Below are positions 22,953-31,600 of a DNA stretch of 64,000 nt, one piece after another (positions within the stretch are counted from its first letter, which is position 1; each line of letters begins with the position of its first letter). The stretch comes from a virus. Where the stretch lies: the IMG/VR virus record IMGVR_UViG_3300043410_000542, positions 1-64,000 of that record. The stretch is one strand, 5' to 3'. The notes beneath the pieces are model-generated. The model saw nothing but the letters and a program-made list of their open reading frames with translations, did not search any database and was not told the DNA's origin. Made by a program: the position numbers and the translations under genes.

Positions 22953-24116
22953 ATGGCAACTCGCAAGCCCAAACAGACAGCAGACCATTTCATTAAAGCA
23001 TTGAATCCACGTGAAGCAGACACGAAGTATTTGGGTGACGAACCCTTCTTCCCATTGCAACCCGATTCTGACTTGCGAACTACTGCATTGACCCGAGGAT
23101 TCACTTGGTACAATCGTTTCTATGGCAAAAAAGATGCTAAAGACCTGTTGTGTCAGTATCTAGAACTTAACAATCGCACAGACGAAGCTAAAAAACTCCG
23201 CAAAGTTGATGAAAAAGAGTTTTTGATGACATTGTGCTGGCTTGCACGTATGACATTGCGTGGTCTTGAGTTGAATGAACACGAGGAAATGACACTTGAG
23301 AACGAAATTTCACGTTTGTTGCTGTGTGTCAATAAGCCTGAAGTTATTGAGAAGGAAGAAGACAAGCCGGTGAGCAATCGGCCTAACATTCAGGAGCTTA
23401 TGAAAGAAAAAGCACGTGATGCGGCTGGCGAACTTGAGGGTTCATTTGACGAATTCTACGCAGGTGAAAAAGTTACACAAAAGACAGTTGACATTGTTGC
23501 TAAGTTCAACGTCATGTCCCAACATATCCCATTGATTGTCGATATTTGGAAAAAGAAGCAAGCTGAGTTTGAAGAATTGTCCGAAACTGATGACAAAGAG
23601 TTGAAGGAAGCCTATGGTAACATGGGTAAAATTCAAATTCGCAACATTCTTAAGTTCATCGAAGGCGTGCTCGGTGACTTGAATTCATATATCTCAATTA
23701 AGAAAGCTAGCAAAGCTCCTCGTAAGCGTAAAGCTGTTCCAGTCGAGAAGATTGTGGCTAAACTCAAATACTTGAAAGAATTCAAAGATGCCGCAAACAA
23801 ATTGGACTTGGTCTCAGTCCACCCAACTAAGCTACACGGAGCTAGTGAAGCATGGGTATACGACACTGCCAAGCGGAAGCTCCATCATTATATTGCTGAC
23901 GAATATTCAAAGAGTTTCACAGTCAAAGGCAACACTATTCTTGGTTTCGATACTAATGCTTCCGAAATCAAAACTTTGCGAAAGCCAGGTGAACAAATTA
24001 AAGAAGTCATGGGTTCTAAGCCCGCGGCACGAAAGTACTTCAAAGAGATTAAAGCAGTTGCGGCAATTCCTAATGGTCGATTCAACGAGAACATGATTAT
24101 TCTAAAGGCATTCTAA
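22953..24116 (+). CDS. Hypothetical protein under a strong early promoter
   Basis: Not recognised, 387 residues, basic and mostly helical. ATG 22953 follows TAGGAGAAC. Segments such as FTWYNRFYGKKDAKDLLCQY (residues 50-70), a helical centre, a Lys/Arg-rich linker near 230-240 (KKASKAPRKRKAV), and a C-terminal beta region (SEAWVYDTAKRKLHHYIAD) suggest at least two domains. It is the first gene behind the only perfect sigma70 promoter in the window, so it is probably made early and in quantity. A nucleic-acid-binding role would fit the charge but is a guess. Confidence 0.66.
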   Translation: MATRKPKQTADHFIKALNPREADTKYLGDEPFFPLQPDSDLRTTALTRGFTWYNRFYGKKDAKDLLCQYLELNNRTDEAKKLRKVDEKEFLMTLCWLARMTLRGLELNEHEEMTLENEISRLLLCVNKPEVIEKEEDKPVSNRPNIQELMKEKARDAAGELEGSFDEFYAGEKVTQKTVDIVAKFNVMSQHIPLIVDIWKKKQAEFEELSETDDKELKEAYGNMGKIQIRNILKFIEGVLGDLNSYISIKKASKAPRKRKAVPVEKIVAKLKYLKEFKDAANKLDLVSVHPTKLHGASEAWVYDTAKRKLHHYIADEYSKSFTVKGNTILGFDTNASEIKTLRKPGEQIKEVMGSKPAARKYFKEIKAVAAIPNGRFNENMIILKAF

Positions 24117-24117
24117 T

Positions 24118-24435
24118 ATGAAGATGTACATTTGTATCAAAGAAGATATTCCAGTTGGTATCGCAATGAATAGTGCCGCACACGCAGGGTTGATGTGTCA
24201 CTTGCGGTTCGGTGAGGATGAAGGCGATGAAAACTATGCGACTTGGCTTGCTAAAAGTTTTAAGAAAGTAACCTGTGCGGTTACTCCAGCAGAGTTTGCT
24301 ATGCTTAAAGAAGTATCAAATTCATTCGTTGTAACCGAAAGCAGAATGAATGGGCAAGAAGTTGCTGTTGTACTTTGTCCGCGCCCTGAGACTGAGTATC
24401 CTGAATTTGTTTCACTCTTAAAACTTTGGAAATAA
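24118..24435 (+). CDS. Peptidyl-tRNA hydrolase type 2 (Pth2)-like small protein
   Basis: 105 residues. KMYICIKEDIPVGIAMNSAA followed by HAGLMCHLR resembles the N terminus of the archaeal/eukaryotic Pth2 family (strand, then a helix with AAHA). TCAVTPAEFAMLKEVSN and EVAVVLCPRP fit its second half. Some residues expected for catalysis cannot be confirmed by eye. If correct it would release peptides from tRNA or represent a phage adaptation of that fold. Lies two bases after the preceding gene. Confidence 0.5.
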   Translation: MKMYICIKEDIPVGIAMNSAAHAGLMCHLRFGEDEGDENYATWLAKSFKKVTCAVTPAEFAMLKEVSNSFVVTESRMNGQEVAVVLCPRPETEYPEFVSLLKLWK

Positions 24436-24436
24436 C

Positions 24437-24799
24437 ATGTGGCGAATTAAAATGTTTTTCAAGTTCACTCTTTGGCTTTTGAAGAAAGTTTTCAAAGTGC
24501 CCTTGATGTTGGTTGCTTACACTCACCTCTATCTTGACTACTGGAAGGATCAATGTAGACATGACTGGGGAATGGCAGCGTTGTTAATGGTATTGACAAC
24601 CGCAAGTTGTACAGTTTCCGGTCTATTGGGAGTTCTCATATTCGTACCTGAAGCCGACGTAACTAGGCACATGTTGGGTGAAGCAGTGATCCGCGGTTTC
24701 TTATTCGCAGTGGGAACATTTGTCGTTGTGATGTTGCTTGCCGCATACGAAGCCTTCCTTGAAGAATACGAACAATCATTTACTAAGTTGAAGGAATAA
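24437..24799 (+). CDS. Small inner-membrane protein
   Basis: Unknown function, 120 residues. Two clear hydrophobic segments, about residues 47-69 (ALLMVLTTASCTVSGLLGVL) and 85-104 (VIRGFLFAVGTFVVVMLLAA), with a basic amphipathic N terminus (MWRIKMFFKFTLWLLKKVFK) and an acidic C terminus. Expressed early with its neighbours, so it is more likely to act in host takeover or exclusion than lysis. Confidence 0.65.
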   Translation: MWRIKMFFKFTLWLLKKVFKVPLMLVAYTHLYLDYWKDQCRHDWGMAALLMVLTTASCTVSGLLGVLIFVPEADVTRHMLGEAVIRGFLFAVGTFVVVMLLAAYEAFLEEYEQSFTKLKE

Positions 24800-24800
24800 T

Positions 24801-25043
24801 ATGAAAATTCTAGGAGTACGTTGGTTTGCAGGACGTAACTGCGTAGGTATCGTTCAATATATTGAAGACGAGGAGGTGTCCGTTTATCGTCAAACAGGTG
24901 ATGCTGATTACAAGTATTACATCGGTGTAGGTAACGGTCGTGACGAGAAAGAAGACATGCAAACCATCGCCGATTGGGGCAGTACCTTTGATAAGGCTGC
25001 AGGTGATGTATTGTTCAACGTCATTCCGGGAACACCTGTATAA
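24801..25043 (+). CDS. Hypothetical small protein
   Basis: Unknown function, 80 residues. It opens MKILGVRWFAGRNCVGIVQY and has a central acidic strand-loop region. It starts one base after the previous stop. Early operon member. Confidence 0.58.
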   Translation: MKILGVRWFAGRNCVGIVQYIEDEEVSVYRQTGDADYKYYIGVGNGRDEKEDMQTIADWGSTFDKAAGDVLFNVIPGTPV

Positions 25044-25382
25044 ATGATTAACATTCAATTACTTGAAGCTGACGACATTGTAGAACCAGAAGATTGGTGT
25101 CGTCCCCTCTCCATTACATCAATGAGCGGTGGATACTCAGACTACTACAGTTTTCAAAGTCAGTACACTGGTGCCCCAGAGAACAATGTCAAATGGGTAA
25201 AAGTAAAGTACATTTTAGGTAAACCGTGGCATGGTTCTACTGTGAAAGCTATTGACAGCGGACTCGGAAAGTATGTAAAATATGAGTTCATTCGAGGTGA
25301 TATCCCTAGTCGTAGCAAACTTAGTTTGAGAGGATACAATGTCACTGACCACACAAAAGTATATAAGGAAGAAGATGAATAA
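25044..25382 (+). CDS. Hypothetical small protein
   Basis: Unknown function, 112 residues. Tyr/Ser-rich and beta-like, with VKWVKVKYILGKPWHGSTVK in the centre. It begins immediately after the preceding stop (no gap) and its 3' end overlaps the MazG-like gene by eight bases. Confidence 0.56.
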   Translation: MINIQLLEADDIVEPEDWCRPLSITSMSGGYSDYYSFQSQYTGAPENNVKWVKVKYILGKPWHGSTVKAIDSGLGKYVKYEFIRGDIPSRSKLSLRGYNVTDHTKVYKEEDE

Positions 25383-25788
25383 CATAGATTTAAACAAATA
25401 CAAAAATTTCGTAGAGGCTGTAACAAGCCGCCCAAGCAATGACCTAACTGACTTTATCAATCGGGTAGACAACTTAGATGCTAACGAGTTGAATATCAAT
25501 GTCCCGTTGTTGATGACAGCATGTATGGGACTTGCCGCAGAAGCAGGTGAGTTCATCGAAGTGCCCAAGAAAATCATTTTTCAGGGTAAGCCACTTGACG
25601 CTGATAACATCTTCCACATGAAGCGTGAATTGGGTGATGTTATGTGGTACTGGATTAATGCTTGCAGAGCGTTGAATCTTGACCCTAACGAAGTCATTGA
25701 CGAAAACGTGCGTAAGTTAGAATCACGCTACCCCGGTGGTTCATTTGATGCACATTACAGTGAGAATCGTCAAGCCGGCGACCTCTGA
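25375..25788 (+). CDS. mazG: MazG-like nucleotide pyrophosphohydrolase
   Basis: Predicted to hydrolyse NTPs or ppGpp-like nucleotides to monophosphates; phage MazG may change the host starvation state or clean the nucleotide pool. 137 residues with the all-alpha MazG core: GLAAEAGEFIEVPKKIIFQ supplies the first E-x-x-E, and KRELGDVMWYWINACRALN supplies E-x-x-D. ENVRKLESRYPGGSFD is the usual C-terminal part. ATG 25375 after GAAGAAG is preferred over the in-frame ATG 25339. Last gene of the early operon that starts at 22953. Confidence 0.85.
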   Translation: MNNIDLNKYKNFVEAVTSRPSNDLTDFINRVDNLDANELNINVPLLMTACMGLAAEAGEFIEVPKKIIFQGKPLDADNIFHMKRELGDVMWYWINACRALNLDPNEVIDENVRKLESRYPGGSFDAHYSENRQAGDL

Positions 25789-25804
25789 TAAAGTCTAAAG
25801 CCCG

Positions 25805-25837
25805 AACTCCAGATAAATACACTATCTGGAGTTTTTT
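25805..25837 (+). terminator. Terminator overlapping a late promoter and the gp13 ribosome site
   Basis: AACTCCAGAT (25805-25814), nine-base loop, ATCTGGAGTT (25824-25833), then T4: a ten-base perfect stem. The left arm and loop contain GATAAATA (25812-25819), a late promoter. The right arm contains TGGAG, which becomes the ribosome site for ATG 25838. Confidence 0.8.
25812..25819 (+). promoter_or_regulatory. Late promoter inside terminator hairpin
   Basis: GATAAATA, 18 bases before the gp13 start. A transcript starting about 25825 would lack the left arm of the hairpin, so it cannot form the terminator but keeps the TGGAG ribosome site. Confidence 0.68.
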
Positions 25838-26608
25838 ATGGCTATTTTGCAATCAGCGACACTTAATGAATTAAAAGAAGAATTGTTTAGAAATCTTCGC
25901 CTACGTTTGGGTGAGGGTATGGTCGATCTTGAATTAGATCCTGAACATTTTGAAGCAGCCTACAAATATGCTGTGCAAATCTATCGCCAACGAGCGCAGA
26001 ATGCTACTGAGGAAACATATACTCTGATGACACTACATGCACATCAGGATGTTTATACTCTACCGAAAGAATTCATCAACGTAAGACAAGTATTCCGTAG
26101 AACTGTTGGTATGGAAACGGGCCCTGCAGCTAGTTCTTTCGATCCTTTCTCAAGTGCTATTTTGAACACGTACTTATTAAACTATAACTTAGCAGGTGGC
26201 CTAGCAACTTACGACATGTATGCTGGATACGTTGAATTGTCAGCACGTATGTTTGGTGGCTACATCGTCTACACATTCAATAATGTGACTAAAGAAATTC
26301 GTTTAGTTCGTAATATCAAGGGTGATGGTGAACAGATTCTTATCTGGGCTGACATTCAAAAGCCGGAATCTACATTACTACAAGACCCCGGTTCAAGTGT
26401 ATGGATCGGTGACTGGACATTGAGCCAGTTAAAGTACACACTAGGAGAAGCACGTGAGAAGTTCGCTCAAATCGCAGGTCCAGGTGGCGGTACATCGTTG
26501 AACGGTGCTTCATTAAAGAACGAAGCAAAAGAAATGCAACTAGCGTTGTTAGAAGACTTGAAACGTTACGTTGACTACTCACAACCACTAACTTGGATTC
26601 AAGGATAA
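25838..26608 (+). CDS. 13: Neck protein, gp13-like
   Basis: Head completion protein that forms the neck with gp14. 256 residues. It shows the family pattern: an N-terminal helical region (LELDPEHFEAAYKYAVQIYR then RAQNATEETYTLM), then VYTLPKEFINVRQVFRRTVG, the middle LSARMFGGYIVYTFN, and the C-terminal WIGDWTLSQLKYTLGEAREK with GPGGGTSLNGASLKNEAKE. It follows a compact terminator-promoter-ribosome site. Its partner gp14 is on the opposite strand 3 kb away. Confidence 0.85.
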   Translation: MAILQSATLNELKEELFRNLRLRLGEGMVDLELDPEHFEAAYKYAVQIYRQRAQNATEETYTLMTLHAHQDVYTLPKEFINVRQVFRRTVGMETGPAASSFDPFSSAILNTYLLNYNLAGGLATYDMYAGYVELSARMFGGYIVYTFNNVTKEIRLVRNIKGDGEQILIWADIQKPESTLLQDPGSSVWIGDWTLSQLKYTLGEAREKFAQIAGPGGGTSLNGASLKNEAKEMQLALLEDLKRYVDYSQPLTWIQG

Positions 26609-27577
26609 TTGGCTGACTTCTTCTGTCCCTTGCCCTTTAAGGGTTTATTCGTACATACTGACAAAGTTGCAGTATGTTGTGCTTCCGTAAAACCAATAAA
26701 AAACATTACCCCTAATGATTTTCTAAACAGCGATTATCTAAAGAATCTTAGAGAGAAGTTCCTAGCAGGCGAGATAGATGAATCTTGTAGTTTCTGTGTG
26801 CAAGCAGAAGCTAAAGGGTTACAGAGTATTCGTCAGCATACATTGAAATCATTGGGATATGATACGACACCCAAAGTAGAGTACATGGAACTAAGAGCTA
26901 GTAATCTATGCAACTTTTCATGTAAAATGTGCAACGGGTCTAACAGTTCTTCTATCTCAGGTGTTGTAGAAAACATGACAGATGAAAGCTGGCAGCAAGT
27001 TCTATCAAACACAAAAGACTTGAAAAGTGTAAGTCTGACGGGCGGTGAGCCGTTTTTGATTAAACAGTATCACGAACTATTAGACCACTTAATCGCTACA
27101 GGGAAAGAAGATATCAATATGAGAATATACACAAACTGTAGCGTGTACAACAAGAAGTTCCTAGATAAACTTGAGCATTTCAAATCCTGCGAACTTCATA
27201 TGAGTATTGACGGGGTAGGGAAGACAGCAGAACTTCAACGTGCAGGTTCTGACTGGACTGTGGTAGATGAAAATGTAAGACGATTCATGGACTTAAAGAT
27301 TGGACTAGCATTTCATACAACGTTTACTAAGATGAACTTGTTAAGCGTAGATAAGTTAGCTGCGTACTTTGTGGAAATGCAACAGAAACGCCCTGACTTG
27401 AAATTCATTGCACACACTATATTCACCCCTAGTGATTTGACGGTAGAACAGACTCCGGAATCCTATAGACAATTTGTGATAGCAAGTATAGATAGGGCAA
27501 TTGATATCTTGCAGGATGATGCATTCTCACAACTCAGAAATGAGTTAACCAATAACAAGCGCAAACTAACCGTTTGA
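26609..27577 (+). CDS. Radical SAM protein with extra cysteines
   Basis: Predicted [4Fe-4S] radical S-adenosylmethionine enzyme, 322 residues. The CxxxCxxC motif is NLCNFSCKMCNG (C101, C105, C108), followed by SVSLTGGEPFLI and the LHMSIDG strand of the partial TIM barrel. Additional cysteines at 6, 23, 24, 60 and 63 lie before the core and could hold an auxiliary cluster, as in SPASM/twitch proteins but N-terminal. The start is TTG, directly after the gp13 stop. Substrate unknown. Such genes occur in other aquatic T4-like phages; expression with gp13 suggests late activity. Confidence 0.85.
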   Translation: MADFFCPLPFKGLFVHTDKVAVCCASVKPIKNITPNDFLNSDYLKNLREKFLAGEIDESCSFCVQAEAKGLQSIRQHTLKSLGYDTTPKVEYMELRASNLCNFSCKMCNGSNSSSISGVVENMTDESWQQVLSNTKDLKSVSLTGGEPFLIKQYHELLDHLIATGKEDINMRIYTNCSVYNKKFLDKLEHFKSCELHMSIDGVGKTAELQRAGSDWTVVDENVRRFMDLKIGLAFHTTFTKMNLLSVDKLAAYFVEMQQKRPDLKFIAHTIFTPSDLTVEQTPESYRQFVIASIDRAIDILQDDAFSQLRNELTNNKRKLTV

Positions 27578-27595
27578 CTTTTATTCGGTGTAGAC

Positions 27596-27616
27596 TAGAG
27601 TATAATAAGTAGCTAT
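27596..27616 (+). promoter_or_regulatory. Possible promoter before dNMP kinase
   Basis: TATAAT at 27601-27606, ten bases before ATG 27617. An upstream TTGACT (27574-27579) is 21 bases away, too far for a classical pair; TAGAGT (27596-27601) would give a 16-base spacer. Short leader in either case. Confidence 0.45.
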
Positions 27617-28264
27617 ATGATTCTAGGCGTAACAGGACTGATAGGCTCCGGAAAAGACACTATCGCAGATTATTTGGTTACTGAGCATGGCTTCAAGCGA
27701 GTTTCATTCGCAGCCAGCTTAAAAGACGCTGTAGCAGCCGTTTTTGGCTGGGACAGAGACTTATTAGAGGGTACTACTAAACAGAGTCGTCAATGGCGTG
27801 AAGAAGTTGACACTTGGTGGGCTACTCGCTTAAACATCCCCCATTTGACTCCTAGATGGGTCTTACAGCATTGGGGAACGGATGTTCTTAGAAATCATTT
27901 CCATACTGATATATGGGTTGCATCAGTTGAAAACAAACTTAGACAGACTAAGGACAACGTTGTTATTACTGACTGTCGTTTCTCAAACGAAGTAAATGCT
28001 ATCAAAAACGCAGGTGGTACAACTTGTAGAGTCTTTAGGGGAGAGAACCCTGAATGGTATCAGGCTGCGATTGATTACAACAGAGGTCCAAATGGTAATG
28101 AGGGATGGTCTCTAGGTAAGCGCAAGCTAGACACCTGCAAAGTACACGCTAGCGAATATAGCTCAGTTGGATTAAAGTACGACCACTTTATTCAAAACGA
28201 TGGGACTATCCTAGACTTACACGAGCAAATCAATCAACTTCTAAATCACCCCGACGCCAGTTAA
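27617..28264 (+). CDS. 1: Deoxynucleoside monophosphate kinase, T4 gp1-like
   Basis: Phosphorylates dNMPs to dNDPs for phage DNA synthesis. 215 residues (T4 gp1 is 241). The P-loop is GLIGSGKDT (7-15), followed by ADYLVTEHGFKRVSFAASLK with an LKDAVAAVFGW region equivalent to IKDALAYAWGV of T4. Further matches are LQHWGTDVLRNHFHTDIWV (T4 has MQALGTDLIVNNFDRMYWV) and VVITDCRFSNEVNAIKNAGG. The C terminus ends IQNDGTILDLHEQIN like T4 ITNDGSLEELFSKIK. It is convergent with the zinc protein and overlaps it by 35 bases. Confidence 0.88.
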   Translation: MILGVTGLIGSGKDTIADYLVTEHGFKRVSFAASLKDAVAAVFGWDRDLLEGTTKQSRQWREEVDTWWATRLNIPHLTPRWVLQHWGTDVLRNHFHTDIWVASVENKLRQTKDNVVITDCRFSNEVNAIKNAGGTTCRVFRGENPEWYQAAIDYNRGPNGNEGWSLGKRKLDTCKVHASEYSSVGLKYDHFIQNDGTILDLHEQINQLLNHPDAS

Positions 28265-28571
28265 CTTCTTTCTTCTTAACGACCTCAACACAGTTAAGAC
28301 ATACAGTTCTCAAGTTAACTAGTTCAGTATTTTCTAGTTTACCATCTACATGAAACACTGTTAACTGACTAGCTAACAAAGCCTTAAAGCCACATAAATC
28401 ACATGTGGCTTTTTTCTTGTACCCACTCTTTTGCCAAGTAGGCTTTCTTGGTTTAAGTTTGTTTTTCTTACGACCACACTCATCACATATGCTACGATAG
28501 TGGGTTACTCCGGCACGGATATAGTTCACTGCACAGTGATTCTTACCGCAAGTCTTACATATAGGTCTCAT
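28230..28571 (-). CDS. Conserved zinc protein with degenerate HNH-like fold
   Basis: 113 residues from ATG 28571 (GTG 28595 is also in frame). Four CxxC knuckles: CKTC, CDEC, CDLC and CLNC. The C-terminal pair, with LLASQLTVFHVDGKLENTEL and VNLRTVCLNC, follows the spacing of an HNH treble clef (central FHVDG, Asn, second zinc pair), but the first His of the usual HH pair is Phe and the last His is missing. So it is probably a DNA- or RNA-binding protein rather than a nuclease. Linked basic segment KKNKLKPRKPTWQKSGYKKK. Late element GCTAAATA four bases before the ATG. Confidence 0.66.
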   Translation of the reverse strand: MRPICKTCGKNHCAVNYIRAGVTHYRSICDECGRKKNKLKPRKPTWQKSGYKKKATCDLCGFKALLASQLTVFHVDGKLENTELVNLRTVCLNCVEVVKKKEVNWRRGDLEVD

Positions 28572-28575
28572 ACTG

Positions 28576-28583
28576 TATTTAGC
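28576..28583 (-). promoter_or_regulatory. Late-promoter-like element, leaderless geometry, minus strand
   Basis: GCTAAATA on the minus strand, four bases before ATG 28571. The same four-base spacing occurs at 13503, 51893 and 61871. The element differs from consensus at one central base. Confidence 0.5.
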
Positions 28584-28622
28584 CTTCGAAGGCACGGTTA
28601 TTGGTGCTTTTTTAATTTTTTC

Positions 28623-28629
28623 ACTAAAT
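28623..28629 (+). promoter_or_regulatory. Weak late-promoter-like element before the sheath gene
   Basis: CTAAATA, with a GGGAGTTAACCCTC dyad just downstream in the 50-base leader and AAAGGAAAT as ribosome site before ATG 28682. Weaker than the other late elements, which is odd for a sheath gene. Confidence 0.45.
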
Positions 28630-28681
28630 AATAGTACACTAGGGAGTTAACCCTCACAATCATAACATAAAGGAAATAAAA

Positions 28682-31600
28682 ATGGCACTAGTATCACCAG
28701 GCGTAGAAGTAAACATTATCGACCAAAGTCAATATTTACCAGCTGCCTCAAATTCAGTTCCGCTTATCGTTTTAGCCACAGCGCAAAGCAAGGCAAACGC
28801 AGCGGGAACAGCAGTTGCAGCGGCTACGACCAAAGCAACAGCTAACAAGCTATATCAGGTAACAAGTCAGCGTGACCTAGTTACATTGTACGGTAATCCG
28901 TTCTTCTATAAAACAACGAACGGCACTCCAATTCATGGATATGAATTGAACGAATACGGTCTATTGGCTGCTTATTCATTGTTAGGTACAACAAATCGTG
29001 CGTATATCTTACGTGCTGACGTTGACCTAGCTGCATTCGTCGGTTCTGTCTCTCGTCCTTCTGGTGCTCCTGCATCAGATTCATATTGGTTAGACACAAC
29101 TAACTCTACATGGGGTATCAATGAATTTGATGCTGTAACAGGTACATTCAGTGGTATGGAACCAATCGTATTGACAGACCCTAACGATGTAGTAGACGGA
29201 GCTCCAAAAGCTACTCTAGGTAACATCGGTGACTATGCAGTTATTGCATATGCACAAGAAGGTGCTGGCTTAGACGTAAGCACATATTTCTTCAAGAACC
29301 GTTTCAACACATGGGTTGCATTAGGTTCAAGAGAGTGGAAAGAAGGTATCCCTGCAGTAACAGGTACAGTTTCTAACCCAACATTGACTTCAGGTAATAC
29401 AATCATCATTACTCCATACAATGCAGTATCAGGTTCTATTACTCCTATCGCTCCTATCACAGTTACATTGACAGGATCTACAGTTGACAGTTTAGTTACA
29501 GCAATCAACGACTTGAATTTACAAAACGTTGTTGCTTCTAACATCTCAGGTAAGTTGTCATTAGCATTCACGAACCTACAAACAGAACAGCAAACTCTAT
29601 TCCCATATGGTTTGGCTAACGGTTCAGGTTCTCCATTGACAACATTGGGTATTGCCCCAGGCATCTACTACTCACCATCTGTTGTATACGGTGTTTCTTC
29701 TAGAATGCCATTATGGACAGCAAGTCAAACAACACCGCACCCAACAGGTTCTGTATGGGTTAAGGTTAACGCTGTTAATAACGGTATGAGCCTAGCATTG
29801 TCTAAGTTCAATGGTACAACAAGTTCGTATGAAAATATTAACGTAGCTACATATAGAACAGACGCAGACGCTACTGTTGCTATCGATAGTACTGGCGGCA
29901 AAGCGGTACCAGCTGGTACTGTATACGCACAATTTGGTCTAGACGGTCTAAACCCAACAGCACCAGTTCAGTTGTTCAAGCGTTTAGCTACAGGTGCTAC
30001 AGTTGTTACTGGTATCACTACACCAACTACAGTTCCACAGAACACAACATTGCGTGTGTTCGTAACTACTCCAGGCGTAGCTACTGGTTCTACAACATCA
30101 TCATCAGGTATCCCTGGTACAGCACACATTATCGTAACGACAGGTACGACAATCGAATCATTCATTAATGATTGGACTGCTGCACAGATTCCTTACACAA
30201 CAATTAAGTTAACAACTGCAGGTAATCTACAGATTACACATACTGCAGGCGGTGAAATTTTAATGTCAGACAGAGATCCATCAACTGGTGACTTCAACAC
30301 ATTAATGGAAGACTTAGGCTTTGTTGCTGGTACTACAATTGGTGTTAAGAAAAGTCGTCCTGCCCCATTCACTAACCCTACTGTAAACCCATCATCTACA
30401 TCAGGTGCAGGTACAGGTGCTTCATTGAGCATCACTAGCTTGGGTTACGAGTACATCGTTAACAGCGTAGCAGGCGGTTCAGGTTATCAATTGGGTGACA
30501 CTATCACTATCAACGGTAGCGAATTAGGTGGCTCAACTCCTGAAAACAACTTGGTTCTTAAAGTTGTTGCTATTTCAGGTGGTTCAGTAACTAGAGTTGT
30601 TGTTGAATCAGGTTACGGTGTTGCAGACTACGGTCTTGTATTGTCTAACTGGGTTCCAGTAACATACACTGCGAACGAAGGTGCTCCAGTTGCAATCCCA
30701 AGCAACGGTACATATTGGTATTACTCAACTCCAAGCCAAGTTGACATTATGATTAACAAAGGCAACGTATGGAGAGGTTATAGAAACATCGCATTTGATG
30801 CGAATGGTCACCCAGCATCATCAGGTACTGTTGGTCTAACTGACGCTGCAGGTCCAATCATCGCAGCAGCAGCTCCAACTACACAAACAGATGGTACAGC
30901 TTTAGAGTACGGTGATCTATGGGTCGATACAAGTGACTTAGAAAACTACCCAATGATTTATCGTTGGAAGTCAGTAAACAATCTACCACAGTGGGTCTTG
31001 ATTGACAAGACAGACCAAACATCTAGCGAAGGTATTGTATTTGCAGATGCACGTTGGGCAGCAAGAGGTGATGTAGATCCAGTTGAAGATCCGATCCCAA
31101 CAATCGCTAGCTTATTAGTAAGCGATCACTTAGACCTAGACGCACCAAGCGCAACATTGTATCCACAAGGTACAATCTTGTTCAATACACGCCGTTCAGG
31201 TTACAACGTTAAAGAGTTCAAGACTAACTATTTCAGTGGTAAGAACTATCCTAACGCAGGTGCATACAACTCAGGTGCCCCGGCATCAAACACTAACTTG
31301 CCTAAAGTAAGTTATGCATGGGTTTCTGCTAGCGGTCTAGCAGCAGATGGTTCAGCTTACATGGGTCGTAAGGCTCAACGTAACATGGTTGTTCAAGCAT
31401 TGAAGGCAGCAGTTGCTACTAACCAGACAATCCGTGAAGAAGATAACTTCTTCAACTTGATTGCTACTCCTGGTTACCCAGAACTACAACCTGATATGGT
31501 TGCATTGAACAATGACCGTCACAACACAGCGTATATCGTTGGTGACACTCCATTGCGCTTGAAGGATCAAGCAACAGACTTGACCAACTGGGCTACTAAC

